DNA from: Leucobacter luti
GTDB lineage: Bacteria; Actinomycetota; Actinomycetes; Actinomycetales; Microbacteriaceae
Direction of reading: 5' to 3'
Assembly: GCF_019464495.1 (NCBI RefSeq)
Contig: NZ_CP080492.1
Coordinates: 1,550,001-1,614,000, forward strand
DNA length: 64,000 nucleotides
In this document: one piece after another, positions 38,448 to 47,595 of the stretch
Layout of the letters: every line of letters starts with the position of its first letter
Position numbering within the stretch: the stretch's first letter is position 1
Position numbers and translations under genes: made by a program
The notes under the pieces: generated by a model
Told to the model about the DNA's origin: nothing
The model's database searches: none
Seen by the model: only the letters and a program-made list of their open reading frames with translations

Positions 38448-40841
38448 GTGACCGAAGACGCACCGCAGCCGAACGTGCGACGGCGCCAGTGGGGTGCCGA
38501 GCGTCGCTCAGAGCCGCTCGCAATCGTGCCGAGCCGCCCGAGCCCCGCAGCGATCGTCTGGGCGCGCCTCGCGATCGTCATCACTGTGCTCTCCTGGTTC
38601 CTGTACATGCTCACGACCATCATTCGAATGGTGATCGAGGGACCGCAGGAATCATTCGTCTTCCATCTGCAGACCTGGGTGTACGGACTCACCGTGACCG
38701 CACTCACCTTCTCAGCGGTGATGTACCTCACAGCGCGCTACGGTGCGCTCGTGCGCTTTCGAGAGCATCGCCGCGTCGAGCGCGCACTCCTCGACGAGCA
38801 CTTCGCTCGGTCCGATGATCGTGTTACCGTGCTCATCCCGAGCTACGACGAGGAACCGGATGTCGTCCGGTACACGCTCTGGTCGGCTGCACTGCAGGAG
38901 TTCCCAGATATCAGCATCGTTTTGCTCATCGACGACCGCGCCACGGGGCTCACAGGCGACGCCTTCGAACGGCTTGAGCGGACTCGTGCGCTCGGCGCGG
39001 AGATCAGCGCTGAGCTCGAGCGGCCACGCGCAGCCGCGCAAGCGGCGCTCGACGCATTTCTCGCCGAAGCGCCGGAGCATCCTGGGCCCGCTGATGCGAA
39101 GCGCGCTGCCGACGCTTACGCTGAGGCTGCAGTGTGGCTCGACGATTTCGTGGCAGCTGAGGCGATCACGGATCACATGGCAGAGTTTTTTGCCGAGTAC
39201 GTGCTGCTGGGGCTCTCGAACGATCTGCGGCTCACACGGCTCGCGCTTGATGCGGCACATGAACAAGGCGGATCCCCTGACCGCGAGCGCTTGCATCAGC
39301 TACACCAGCGGCTCGTGTGGATCTTCAGCGCGCAGCTTGGCTCGTTCGAGCGCAAACAGTACGCGTCGCTGTCGCAGGAGCCAAACAAGGCGATGAACTT
39401 GAACTCGTACATCTCGCTGATGGGCGGTACCTACCGCATCGTCCGCGACACAGGCGAGCAGATCCTTGAGGAACTTGGCCCCGACGAAGATCCAGCGACC
39501 GCGGAACTCGTGATCCCCGATTCTCGCTACTTGCTGACACTGGATGCCGACTCGCAGTTGCTCCGCGAGTACTGCTTGCGACTCGTCTATCTGCTTGAGC
39601 AGCCTGAGAATCAGCGCGTCGCCGTCACCCAGACCCCGTACTCTTCGTTCCGCGGTGCGAGCACTCGGATCGAGCGCATGGCAGGGGCAACCACCGATCT
39701 GCAGCACATCCAGCACCAGGGACTCACCTATTTCAACGCAACGTTCTGGGTGGGAGCGAACGCGGTCATCCGCACCGAAGCGCTCGACGATATCGCGGTG
39801 ACCCAGACGGTTGGGGGCTTTGAGATCACGACCTATGTGCAGGATCGCACCGTGATCGAAGACACGGAATCAAGCATCGACCTTGGCCTGCACGGCTGGA
39901 CGCTCGAGAACTATCCCGAGCGCTTGAGCTACAGTGCGACCCCGCCGGACTTTGGCTCGCTGGTCGTGCAGCGTCGCCGCTGGGCGAACGGCGGCCTCCT
40001 GATCATGCCGAAGTTCTTCGAGATGATTCGGGCACGGCGCGGTACGGCCGACCGTGTGCGGCTCACCGAAAAAATGCTGCGCAGCAACTATATGTCGTCA
40101 CTGGCATGGGCGAGCTTCGGGCTCATCTTCCTGCTCTTCTTTCCGTTCGATTCACGACTGCTGAGTCCACTCGTCGTCGCGGCCGCACTCCCCTACTTCC
40201 TCTCGATGGGCCTCGACTTGCGCGCGAGTGGGCATCGCTTCACAGACATATTCCGGATCTACGGCTTCAACCTGATCCTGTTGCCGGTCAACCTCGCCGG
40301 GGTACTCAAGTCGGTGCAGCAGGGCGCGACCGGGGCAAAAATCCCCTTTGCCCGCACCCCCAAAGTCACCGGGCGCACCGCGGCCCCCGCCATCTACGTC
40401 ACTCTCCCGTACGTGATCGTAGCGTTCTCGGTCTTCATTGCGGTCCGCGACAGTATGGCCGGCAACTGGGGCAATGCGGCCTTCGCTGCCTTCAACGCGA
40501 TCATGGCGACCTGGGCGATCCTCTCGTACATCGGGATCCGCGCCTCGATCGCTGATGCTGCGCTGGGGCTTGTGGGCTGGCTGTATGTCCCGATCAAACC
40601 GAAGCGAGTGGCCGCCAAGTCACCTGTTGATCCGACCGCTACCGTGAACTGGCAGGCGATCCTGTACCACGGAGATCGCCGTTTGAGCCGTGACCTCGCG
40701 CGTACCAGCGACCGTCGCAGGCGTCTCAGCGGAGTACGTGCTGAGGCGCGCGATGACACCGCCCCAGTACCCCTCCCTGTACCGGCCCCGAGTGGTCGCG
40801 CCCGTCGCCGTGCTGCGCGCCACGCATCCGGTCAAAAATAG
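38448..40841 (+). CDS. Processive family 2 glycosyltransferase (cellulose/chitin synthase-like)
   Basis: 797 residues from the GTG at 38448 (GGGAG six bases upstream). Two N-terminal membrane helices (about 43-100), a large cytoplasmic catalytic part, then about six C-terminal helices (545-680) and an Arg-rich tail. Processive GT2 motifs are in order: LLIDDR near 159, DADSQ near 365 (D-x-D), IEDTES near 469 and QRRRW near 507 (Q-x-x-R-W). An insertion of about 200 residues with many charged helices lies between the first two motifs, larger than in standard BcsA. The polymer (glucan, chitin-like or other) cannot be told from sequence. No PilZ domain is seen. Confidence 0.85.
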   Translation: MTEDAPQPNVRRRQWGAERRSEPLAIVPSRPSPAAIVWARLAIVITVLSWFLYMLTTIIRMVIEGPQESFVFHLQTWVYGLTVTALTFSAVMYLTARYGALVRFREHRRVERALLDEHFARSDDRVTVLIPSYDEEPDVVRYTLWSAALQEFPDISIVLLIDDRATGLTGDAFERLERTRALGAEISAELERPRAAAQAALDAFLAEAPEHPGPADAKRAADAYAEAAVWLDDFVAAEAITDHMAEFFAEYVLLGLSNDLRLTRLALDAAHEQGGSPDRERLHQLHQRLVWIFSAQLGSFERKQYASLSQEPNKAMNLNSYISLMGGTYRIVRDTGEQILEELGPDEDPATAELVIPDSRYLLTLDADSQLLREYCLRLVYLLEQPENQRVAVTQTPYSSFRGASTRIERMAGATTDLQHIQHQGLTYFNATFWVGANAVIRTEALDDIAVTQTVGGFEITTYVQDRTVIEDTESSIDLGLHGWTLENYPERLSYSATPPDFGSLVVQRRRWANGGLLIMPKFFEMIRARRGTADRVRLTEKMLRSNYMSSLAWASFGLIFLLFFPFDSRLLSPLVVAAALPYFLSMGLDLRASGHRFTDIFRIYGFNLILLPVNLAGVLKSVQQGATGAKIPFARTPKVTGRTAAPAIYVTLPYVIVAFSVFIAVRDSMAGNWGNAAFAAFNAIMATWAILSYIGIRASIADAALGLVGWLYVPIKPKRVAAKSPVDPTATVNWQAILYHGDRRLSRDLARTSDRRRRLSGVRAEARDDTAPVPLPVPAPSGRARRRAARHASGQK

Positions 40842-40960
40842 GCGTCGCGCGGCCGAACCGCGGTGCATTCCCTGGCGCTGGGTTCTGGAGCTGAGTACCC
40901 CCTCAGTTTCGCGTTGCACCGTTCCATTTTCGCTGCGGCTCGGGCAGGGTAGGACGTAGG

Positions 40961-40985
40961 CCCCTTCCGGGATCCTCGGAAGGGG
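40961..40985 (+). terminator. Hairpin between the glycosyltransferase and baeRF-like genes
   Basis: CCCCTTCCG (40961-40969) pairs with CGGAAGGGG (40977-40985), 7-base loop. It lies about 120 bases past the glycosyltransferase stop. The remaining bases of this gap show no gene. Confidence 0.75.
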
Positions 40986-41048
40986 GTTCAGGTGCGGTGG
41001 GCAACGCCAGCCGTCTTCCCACCGCAAAAACGGAAAGGGGGACCTTCA

Positions 41049-42158
41049 GTGCACACTGATATCCCGCAACGCCCGGAAGTCGAACACCTCGCAGCGGTGT
41101 CTAGCCCGCACCTCGTCACGATCGTATTGCGCACCACACCGGTGACGACGGAGGCTGAAGCCGCCCGCATCACATTTGGCACACTCACCACGCAGGCGAT
41201 TGCCCGTCTCACAGAACTGGGCGGATCGCCCACCGAGATTGAGCGCACTGCAGCTGGCCTCCGTGCCCTCCACGATGATGCCCATCTCTGGCGCTACCTC
41301 TCACACAGCCTCGTCGTATTCGCGAGCCCGGAACGCACCATCAACTACCGGCTCCCCAACGAACTTGAATCGGAGTGGTTTGCCGGTTCGCACTTCCGGA
41401 TCGTGCCGATCCTCCGAACGCTCACCTACCCGCACGAGGCACGCGTGCTCGCCCTCAGCCAGAACGCGGTCCGCCTGATCGCGATCGGGCCGGATCACCC
41501 GGGCGTAGAAGTACCCGTGCCCGAACTCCCCAGTGATCTCCTCGACACTTTCAATGTCGAGGATCCCGGGATCGAGTCACACCAGCGCCGACTCCACAGC
41601 CCTGAGGGCCAGACCCCGCGCTTGCTCGCGTACACACGAGCGGTGGACCGAGCGATCGCACCCGTGCTTCGAGCGACCCGGGTGCCGCTGATCCTCGCTG
41701 CGACGCAGCCACTTGCGGGCATGTTCCGATCAATTACCTCCGCGACCGAGTTCCTCGATGCAACGATCGACGGGAACCCAGACGAGCGAACAGCGGCCGA
41801 GCTGGATGAGGCTGCTCGCACGATCCTCGATGCGCACTACGCGGCGGAACTCGCGGCGGACGCTGAGCGTTTCGAGACGCGGAGGGCGAACGGCAAGGCC
41901 GTCACGGATCTCACGGACGTCGCGAGAGCCGCGGTTGCTGGCGCCGTCGCCACGCTCTACGTCGATATCGATGCGCACCCGGTTGGTGCACTGGATACTC
42001 TGACGGGAACGGTGTCGGCCGAGTCAGATCCCGGCCGCAGCCTCGTCGATCAGATCGCCGCCCAGGTGCTCGCTCACGGAGGCCGCGTGCTCCCACTCCG
42101 TCGTGGGGAAGTACCGGGCGGCGGTGAGCTCGGCGCTGAAGTCCGCTTCAGCGTCTAG
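41049..42158 (+). CDS. baeRF-like protein (bacterial relatives of archaeal/eukaryotic release factor 1)
   Basis: About 369 residues from the GTG at 41049, with AAAGGGGG upstream; a start at 40992 is less likely. Regions such as VTIVLRTTP, RYLSHSLVVFASPERTINY, HFRIVPILRTL, VLALSQNAVRLIAI, and VPLILAATQPLAGMFRSI follow the layout of bacterial baeRF families: an RNase E/G-like N-terminal module, then a Sm-like and an eL30-like part. A C-terminal stretch (ARAAVAGAVATLYVDID, then GGRVLPLRRGEVPGGGE) resembles the eL30 fold. Proposed roles are in stalled-ribosome rescue, based on families only. The neighbouring ribosomal protein operon is convergent. Confidence 0.65.
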   Translation: MHTDIPQRPEVEHLAAVSSPHLVTIVLRTTPVTTEAEAARITFGTLTTQAIARLTELGGSPTEIERTAAGLRALHDDAHLWRYLSHSLVVFASPERTINYRLPNELESEWFAGSHFRIVPILRTLTYPHEARVLALSQNAVRLIAIGPDHPGVEVPVPELPSDLLDTFNVEDPGIESHQRRLHSPEGQTPRLLAYTRAVDRAIAPVLRATRVPLILAATQPLAGMFRSITSATEFLDATIDGNPDERTAAELDEAARTILDAHYAAELAADAERFETRRANGKAVTDLTDVARAAVAGAVATLYVDIDAHPVGALDTLTGTVSAESDPGRSLVDQIAAQVLAHGGRVLPLRRGEVPGGGELGAEVRFSV

Positions 42159-42217
42159 CGTCGCCTGAGCGCGCAAGGTCCCCTCTGCCACGCGGGCGCA
42201 ACAGGGGCCACAACGCA

Positions 42218-42247
42218 GCAGGGGCCGCTCCGAAGAGCGGCCCCTGC
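42218..42247. terminator. Bidirectional terminator between baeRF-like gene and rplL
   Basis: Thirteen-base perfect stem (42218-42230 with 42235-42247) and a CGAA tetraloop, between convergent genes. Confidence 0.95.
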
Positions 42248-42268
42248 CTATCGCGAGATGCGAAGAAA

Positions 42269-42646
42269 TTACGCGAGCTTGACGCCAGCGCCTGCCTCTT
42301 CGAGCTTAGCCTTCGCTTCTTCAGCGGCTTCCTTCTTCGCGCCCTCGAGCACGTTCTTGGGAGCCTCCTCGACGAGAGCCTTCGCCTCGCCAAGGCCCAG
42401 GCCGGTGAGCTCGCGCACAACCTTGATGACCTGGATCTTCTTGTCGCCAGCCGACTCGAGGACGACGTCGAACTCGTCCTTCTCCTCGACGGCCTCAGCA
42501 GCAGCAGCCGGAGCAGCAGCAACGGCAACCGGAGCAGCAGCGGAAACGTCGAACGTCTCCTCGAATGCCTTCACGAACTCGGAGAGCTCGATGAGGGTGA
42601 GGCCCTTGAACTGCTCCAGCAGCTCTTCAGTCGAAAGCTTAGCCAT
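42269..42646 (-). CDS. rplL: 50S ribosomal protein L7/L12
   Basis: 125 residues from the ATG at 42646 with AAGGAG upstream. N-terminal dimerisation helix pair ([24 protein letters not shown]), Ala/Val-rich flexible hinge, and the C-terminal factor-binding domain ([21 protein letters not shown]). Four to six copies bind L10 at the ribosome stalk and recruit translation GTPases. Downstream of rplJ in one operon. Confidence 0.98.
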   Translation of the reverse strand: MAKLSTEELLEQFKGLTLIELSEFVKAFEETFDVSAAAPVAVAAAPAAAAEAVEEKDEFDVVLESAGDKKIQVIKVVRELTGLGLGEAKALVEEAPKNVLEGAKKEAAEEAKAKLEEAGAGVKLA

Positions 42647-42726
42647 GGTGTATCTCCTTGATGTTTGCCTGAGCACGAGTGTGCTTCAGACGGGGTTGTA
42701 ATACGTGAAACGGCGTGAGCCGCTTA

Positions 42727-43236
42727 TTACGCGTCCTGCTTCTCCTGCAGTGCGCCGAAGCCGCGTGCGGCCTTGGCGGGCAGGGCGGCGAACAGCTGCG
42801 CTGCGCCGACGATCGAAGCCTGCATTGCACCGGCGGCCTTGGCCAGCAGTACCTCGCGGCTCTCGAGATCGGCGAGCTTGCCTACCTCAGCGGCGGTGAG
42901 GGGCTTGCCATCGAAGTAGCCCGCCTTCACCACCAAAAGAGGGTGTGCCTTGGCGAAGTCACGCAGAGCCTTTGCGACCGCGACGGTGTCACCGTGCACG
43001 AAGGCGAGCGCCGAAGGACCGGCGAGCTCGTCATCGAATGCGGTGATCCCGGCGCCGTTGGCCGCAATCTTGGTCAGCGTGTTCTTCGCCACAGCGTACG
43101 TCGCGTTCTCGCGGAGGCTGTTGCGGAGTTCCCGCAGTTCAGCAACCGTAAGACCGCGGTACTCAGTCAGCAGAACGGCGCTCGACTCTTCAAACTTCTG
43201 CTGAAGATCGGCGACCGTAGCGTCCTTCGTAGCCAT
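42727..43236 (-). CDS. rplJ: 50S ribosomal protein L10
   Basis: 169 residues from the ATG at 43236 (GGGAG upstream); the longer open frame runs into the regulatory leader. KFEESSAVLLTEYRGLTVAEL, NTLTKIAANGA and PLLVVKAGYFDGKPLTAAEV are typical of L10. It anchors L7/L12 to the stalk, and the L10-L12 complex generally binds the mRNA leader to repress its own operon; the leader here carries a terminator-type hairpin consistent with that. Confidence 0.98.
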   Translation of the reverse strand: MATKDATVADLQQKFEESSAVLLTEYRGLTVAELRELRNSLRENATYAVAKNTLTKIAANGAGITAFDDELAGPSALAFVHGDTVAVAKALRDFAKAHPLLVVKAGYFDGKPLTAAEVGKLADLESREVLLAKAAGAMQASIVGAAQLFAALPAKAARGFGALQEKQDA

Positions 43237-43311
43237 GGCGCTCCCTAGCTTGTTGTACCCGCGCGGCGGATGCCGCTCGAGGGCCGTGCCACTCAGAGCG
43301 ATTTTCCAATG

Positions 43312-43342
43312 AAAAAAGCTCCGGCGCGCACGCACGGAGCTT
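43312..43342 (-). promoter_or_regulatory. Attenuator-type hairpin in the rplJ leader
   Basis: On the minus strand AAGCTCCG (43342-43335) pairs with CGGAGCTT (43323-43316), followed by a run of four more T residues (43315-43312), about 75 bases before the rplJ ATG. This is a strong intrinsic terminator placed inside the leader, the arrangement expected for L10-dependent transcription attenuation. A purine-rich stretch upstream (about 43385-43410) could be the L10 binding site. Confidence 0.75.
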
Positions 43343-43455
43343 CGAGAAGATGGGGACGAATCCGCCATTCAAGGAGTTCTGCACCTGCGCTGGTCTCTGC
43401 TCTCGCAGACGTTCCGGGATTCTCGCGAACCCTACCGGCGGTCTTTGGCCAACAG

Positions 43456-45891
43456 CTACTGTAGCACAGCTTCGCTTCGGCTCGAAATGCGTCGCAGATG
43501 CCAGGCACGCAGCAGCTCCACAAGCACCACTCCCCCGGCCACAATGCTGAGTACGAACAGTCCGAGATCGTGTGACAGCCACGTCACCTGGAAGAAATCG
43601 CGCAGGAAAGGAACGATCCAGACCAGTGCGAGTCCGGCATACATGGCGAGCACGATCAGGATCCGGAACGGATGGATCGGCCGGGCGAGCACGGCCAACA
43701 CCCACAGCGCGATACCGGCGAGCGTGAGAGTCGATGCAGACTGCAGCTCGATTTCGCTGACATCCCCCAGCTGGGATGCTGCGATGTGAACCGCGATCAG
43801 CGCGAGCGTCACGATGAGGCCGGCAGGGATCGCAAACGCGAGCGAGCGCTTCAAGAATCCGGAGCGGTAGCGCGCAGTGTTTGGCATCAACGCAAGGAAG
43901 AACGCCGGGATGCCGATCGTGAGGCCATCGGTGATTGACAGCTGGCGCGGAAGGAACGGGAAGCTCCAGGCAAGCAGCCCGAATACGACAGCGATGGCGA
44001 ACGCGTAGGTGGTCTTCGTGAGGAACAGCATCGACACGCGCTCGATATTTGCGATCACTCGGCGCCCTTCCGCCACAACGCCTGGCATCCGATCGAAGCG
44101 TCCGTCAAGCAGCACGAGGCGTGCGACCGCCTTTGTGGCCTGCGCCGCAGTGTCCATCGCGATCCCCAGATCGGCCTCCTTGATGGCGAGCGCGTCATTG
44201 ACCCCGTCACCCGTCATCGCGACCACATGACCACGACGTTGGAGTGCGTGCACCATCGCGAGCTTCTGGCGCGGAGTTACCCGTCCGAACACGCGCTCGT
44301 GTTCCAGGATTTCGCCGAGCTCGTCGAGATCCTCCGGCAGCGTTCGGGCGTCGCGCCCCTCTGGGCAGTCAAGCCCCACCGCACGAGCGACGGCAGCGAC
44401 AGTGCGCGGATCATCACCGGATATGACCCGGACGCCAACGCCCTGTTCGGCGAAATAGCGCAGGGTTTGAGCTGCGTCATCACGGACCTGCTCGCGGAAC
44501 GTGAGGAGCGCGACCGGGAGAAGCGCAGCGGGCAGTTCAGCGCGTTCACTGGCAGCGGGACGCTCGGTGCTGTGCGCGAGGATCAAGGTACGGGCGCCCG
44601 ATTCCGCGAGGTGCCCGGCCTCGGCGAGTGCATCAGTAATCCGCTGGTCGGAATCCCCGCTGTCGTGAAAGACGAACTCCGGCGCGCCAAGCACCCACGT
44701 ACCGGGCGCCGGCACGGTGTCATCGGGGCACTCCGCCACGATCAGCCCGCTCCACTTGCGCGCGGAATCGAATGGAATGATCTCCGGGTCGACCGGTGCT
44801 TGCGCCTCACCAAAGGGTTCCGCAAGACAGCGGGCAGTACCGTTCGCGTCTGGAGCACTGCCCATGTGGCCGAGCACTCCCTCCCAGCCGTCGACGTTTC
44901 GGAGCCCGATCACGCGGTCGAACATCATCTCGCCCGTCGTGAGCGTCCCCGTCTTATCGAGGCAGAGGGCATCGACGCGCGCGAGTCCTTCAACTGCGGG
45001 CAATTCCTGGATCAGCACCTGACGCTGAGCGAGAGCGACTCCGCTGACGGCAAACGCGATACTCGTAACGAGTACGAGGCCGAGCGGCACCATCGCGATG
45101 ACCGCTGCGACTGCGCCCACAACCGCCTCGCGCCAAGCTCCGCTCGCGATCGCAACTCCCCAGCCGCCCTGCGCTTGCATTTGGCCGTTTGCCACGATCA
45201 AGATCATGGGAGCAAGCGCCCAGGTGACCCATTTCAGCAGCCGATCAATGCTGCTGCGGAGCTCAGACCGCACCAACGAGAATTTCCTGGCCTCGGCGGT
45301 GAGCTGTGCCGCGTAGGAATCGGCGCCAACACGGATGACCTCAGCGGTACCAGTGCCACCAACGACGCTTGAGCCAGACAAGACCTCGTCATCAGCCCGC
45401 TTACGAATCGCGTCAGACTCGCCGGTAAGCAACGATTCATCGACTTCCAGGCCACTCGGTCCCGCGTGATCTGTGTCGACGACACGCGCGTCGGCGGTGA
45501 CCTGGTCTCCTGTGCGCAGCACCAGGAAATCACCCAGCACAACACGCTCGAGCGGGATCTCGACACTGACTCCGTCGCGCAGCACTCTGGCCGTTGGCGC
45601 GTTCAGCACCGCGAGTCGATCAAGTGTCCGTTTCGCAGTGAACTCCTGCACCACACCGATCACTGTGTTGAACAGGGCAGGGAGTCCGAACAGTGCATCC
45701 TGCCAGCGCCCCAGGGCTAACAGCACCCCGAATCCGGCAAACACGATCCCGTTGAACAGTGTGAAGACGTTGGCCGCAAGGATCTCCCACAGCGAGCGAC
45801 TGGAGCCGTTCGGAGTCGCGTTGCCCTGACCAGCGGCGAATCGGCGCTCGGCCTCGGTGGTGGTCAAACCCCGGTTCCCCGTCAACATCAT
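43456..45891 (-). CDS. Cation-transporting P-type ATPase (CtpE-like)
   Basis: 811 residues. Membrane helices at about 35-75, 225-290 and 620-800; actuator motif LLTGESDA near 155; phosphorylation motif CLDKTGTLTTGE near 310; nucleotide-binding section; hinge MTGDGVNDALAIKEADLGIAM near 558. No N-terminal heavy-metal-binding domain and no CPC motif in helix 4 (the segment reads VIAMVPLGLVLVTS). This profile matches the actinobacterial CtpE group, for which calcium transport has been proposed. The ligand here is not resolved by sequence. Confidence 0.9.
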   Translation of the reverse strand: MMLTGNRGLTTTEAERRFAAGQGNATPNGSSRSLWEILAANVFTLFNGIVFAGFGVLLALGRWQDALFGLPALFNTVIGVVQEFTAKRTLDRLAVLNAPTARVLRDGVSVEIPLERVVLGDFLVLRTGDQVTADARVVDTDHAGPSGLEVDESLLTGESDAIRKRADDEVLSGSSVVGGTGTAEVIRVGADSYAAQLTAEARKFSLVRSELRSSIDRLLKWVTWALAPMILIVANGQMQAQGGWGVAIASGAWREAVVGAVAAVIAMVPLGLVLVTSIAFAVSGVALAQRQVLIQELPAVEGLARVDALCLDKTGTLTTGEMMFDRVIGLRNVDGWEGVLGHMGSAPDANGTARCLAEPFGEAQAPVDPEIIPFDSARKWSGLIVAECPDDTVPAPGTWVLGAPEFVFHDSGDSDQRITDALAEAGHLAESGARTLILAHSTERPAASERAELPAALLPVALLTFREQVRDDAAQTLRYFAEQGVGVRVISGDDPRTVAAVARAVGLDCPEGRDARTLPEDLDELGEILEHERVFGRVTPRQKLAMVHALQRRGHVVAMTGDGVNDALAIKEADLGIAMDTAAQATKAVARLVLLDGRFDRMPGVVAEGRRVIANIERVSMLFLTKTTYAFAIAVVFGLLAWSFPFLPRQLSITDGLTIGIPAFFLALMPNTARYRSGFLKRSLAFAIPAGLIVTLALIAVHIAASQLGDVSEIELQSASTLTLAGIALWVLAVLARPIHPFRILIVLAMYAGLALVWIVPFLRDFFQVTWLSHDLGLFVLSIVAGGVVLVELLRAWHLRRISSRSEAVLQ
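43458..43486 (-). promoter_or_regulatory. Candidate rplJL promoter
   Basis: On the minus strand TTCGAG (43486-43481), 17 bases, TACAGT (43463-43458). It lies within the last codons of the P-type ATPase gene and gives a leader of about 215 bases. Confidence 0.45.
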
Positions 45892-45979
45892 GCGCCCAGC
45901 CTAGGAGACACCCGGGTTGCGATGCGGGGTTTTGTGGGACATTCGGGGGTTCCTGCAGCAGATTTCTGGGTAACCAGAA

Positions 45980-46008
45980 GCGCGCACCCGTGCAATACGG
46001 GTGCGCGC
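45980..46008 (-). terminator. Terminator after the OmpR-type regulator
   Basis: Twelve-base perfect stem (GCGCGCACCCGT at 45980-45991 with 45997-46008), 5-base loop, 24 bases after the regulator's stop codon. Confidence 0.85.
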
Positions 46009-46031
46009 AGTGGTGCAGAACGGCGGATCGG

Positions 46032-46766
46032 CTATGCGCTTGCGGGCGCCGCGGCCTTCAGCATGTAGCCAGCACCGCGCACAGTGTGCAGCATCGGCGG
46101 ACGGCCAGCATCGACCTTTTTGCGCAGGTAGGAGATGTACAGCTCCACCACAGTCGACTTGCCTGAGAAGTCGTAGGCCCAGACGCGATCGAGGATCTGC
46201 GCTTTCGAGAGCACACGGTTCGGATTGCGCATCAGATAGCGCAGCAATTCGAACTCAGTGTTGGTGACGGTGATCGGCTCACCGGCGCGCTCCACCTCGT
46301 AGCTATCCTCGTTCAGCGTGAGATCGCCCACGCGCAGGATCGGGTCCGGGTGCTGCGACAGTGTGAGTTGCGAGCGACGCACGAGGCCGCGCAGGCGCGC
46401 GATCAGCTCTTCCAGGCTAAAGGGCTTCACCACGTAGTCGTCGCCACCTGCGGTGAGCCCGTTGACACGATCCTCGACGGAGTCGAGCGCAGTCAGGAAC
46501 AACACGGGGAACATTTCCCCGGCCGCGCGAATCCGGGAGAGGACCTGCATCCCGTCGAAGTCGGGGAGCATGATGTCGAGCACTGCGACGTCGGGGCCAA
46601 AGGTGCGCATCTTCTCGATGGCATCCTGACCGTTTGCCGCGGTCTCTACTTCCCAGCCCTCGTACCGAAGCGCCATGGCGACGAGCTGCGTGATCGACTC
46701 TTCGTCGTCAACGACGAGTGCCCGAATCTTGCCGCCGTCTGCCCGCGTGAGGTTCTGTGAATCCAT
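46032..46766 (-). CDS. OmpR/PhoB-family response regulator (TrcR-like)
   Basis: 244 residues from the ATG at 46766. Receiver domain with acidic pocket LVVDDEES, phospho-acceptor aspartate in VAVLDIMLPDFDG, threonine in PVLFLTALDS and lysine in DDYVVKPFSLEEL; then a winged-helix DNA-binding domain (LRVGDLTLNEDSYEVERAG, TEFELLRYLMRNPNRVLSK, VVELYISYLRKK, TVRGAGYML). All key residues are in place. No sensor kinase lies on either side in this window, so it is an orphan here; the upstream neighbour is divergent. Confidence 0.93.
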   Translation of the reverse strand: MDSQNLTRADGGKIRALVVDDEESITQLVAMALRYEGWEVETAANGQDAIEKMRTFGPDVAVLDIMLPDFDGMQVLSRIRAAGEMFPVLFLTALDSVEDRVNGLTAGGDDYVVKPFSLEELIARLRGLVRRSQLTLSQHPDPILRVGDLTLNEDSYEVERAGEPITVTNTEFELLRYLMRNPNRVLSKAQILDRVWAYDFSGKSTVVELYISYLRKKVDAGRPPMLHTVRGAGYMLKAAAPASA

Positions 46767-46987
46767 GCTTTCTCTATTTCTACTCTCCGCTGGAGGGGTT
46801 GCGAACGCGGACGTCCGAGGTGGCCCCCCAACCCAGTACTGTGTTTTCGCGCACCGCCCACCGTGAAACTCTGCGAAAACCCTGTTGTGAGCATACTGCG
46901 GTTGTCTGACCACAGTCCCAGGAATCGCTGTGTTTTTGCCGCGTACTGCGGTCTGTTCGACATTGCAGTCCATGGGAGACTAGACAG

Positions 46988-47575
46988 GTGACCGACTTGA
47001 CGCCCGAGTACCTTGCCCGCATGGTCACCGATGGGACCGACCGAATGGCGTGGTTGCATGCCAGGGCCCGCGGGATCACGGCGACGGACGTTGCAAAGCT
47101 CTCGACCCCGCGGTCCATCGAAAGCGCGGCCCACGAGAAGTTACACGGCAGCCGTTTCACGGGAAACGTGTACACGGAGCACGGAAAAACGCGCGAACCG
47201 GAGATCGCCTCATGGGTGCTCCGCGAGTACGGAATCGCTCCCAGCCAGGCGCTCTACCACGCCGCAGCGGACATGCGTCACCTCGCTACACCGGACGGAC
47301 TCGTAATGCGTGAGACCGGCACCATTGAACTTGCAGAGATCAAGACCACCAACAAAGAGTGGCGCACGATCCCCAAAAACTACATGCGACAGGTGTGGTG
47401 GCAACAGTACGTGCTCGGCGCCGAGCGCACACTGATGGTGTGGGAACGACACGAGAATTTCGTTCCGGTCGGCGATCCCGAGTGTCGGTGGATCGACCGC
47501 GACGAGAATGAAATCGCGCGCCTCGTCTCTCTCGCAAGCACCCTCATCAACACCCTCATCGCCCGCACCAGCTAG
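46988..47575 (+). CDS. YqaJ-type exonuclease/recombinase-like protein
   Basis: 195 residues from the GTG at 46988. It reads WLHARARGITATDVAKL, then EHGKTREPEIASWV and the restriction-endonuclease-like core LATPDGLVM (Asp near 102) and TIELAEIKTT (E-x-K near 116-118), then MRQVWWQQYVLGAERTLMVW. That is the D...E-x-K layout of the phage lambda exonuclease/YqaJ group, which resects DNA ends for single-strand annealing. No phage gene lies nearby, so this is a resident chromosomal member. The ribosome site is weak. A short direct repeat (TACTGCGGT at about 46895 and 46945) lies upstream. Confidence 0.8.
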   Translation: MTDLTPEYLARMVTDGTDRMAWLHARARGITATDVAKLSTPRSIESAAHEKLHGSRFTGNVYTEHGKTREPEIASWVLREYGIAPSQALYHAAADMRHLATPDGLVMRETGTIELAEIKTTNKEWRTIPKNYMRQVWWQQYVLGAERTLMVWERHENFVPVGDPECRWIDRDENEIARLVSLASTLINTLIARTS

Positions 47576-47595
47576 GCCGCGGCCGCAGCCAGGGC

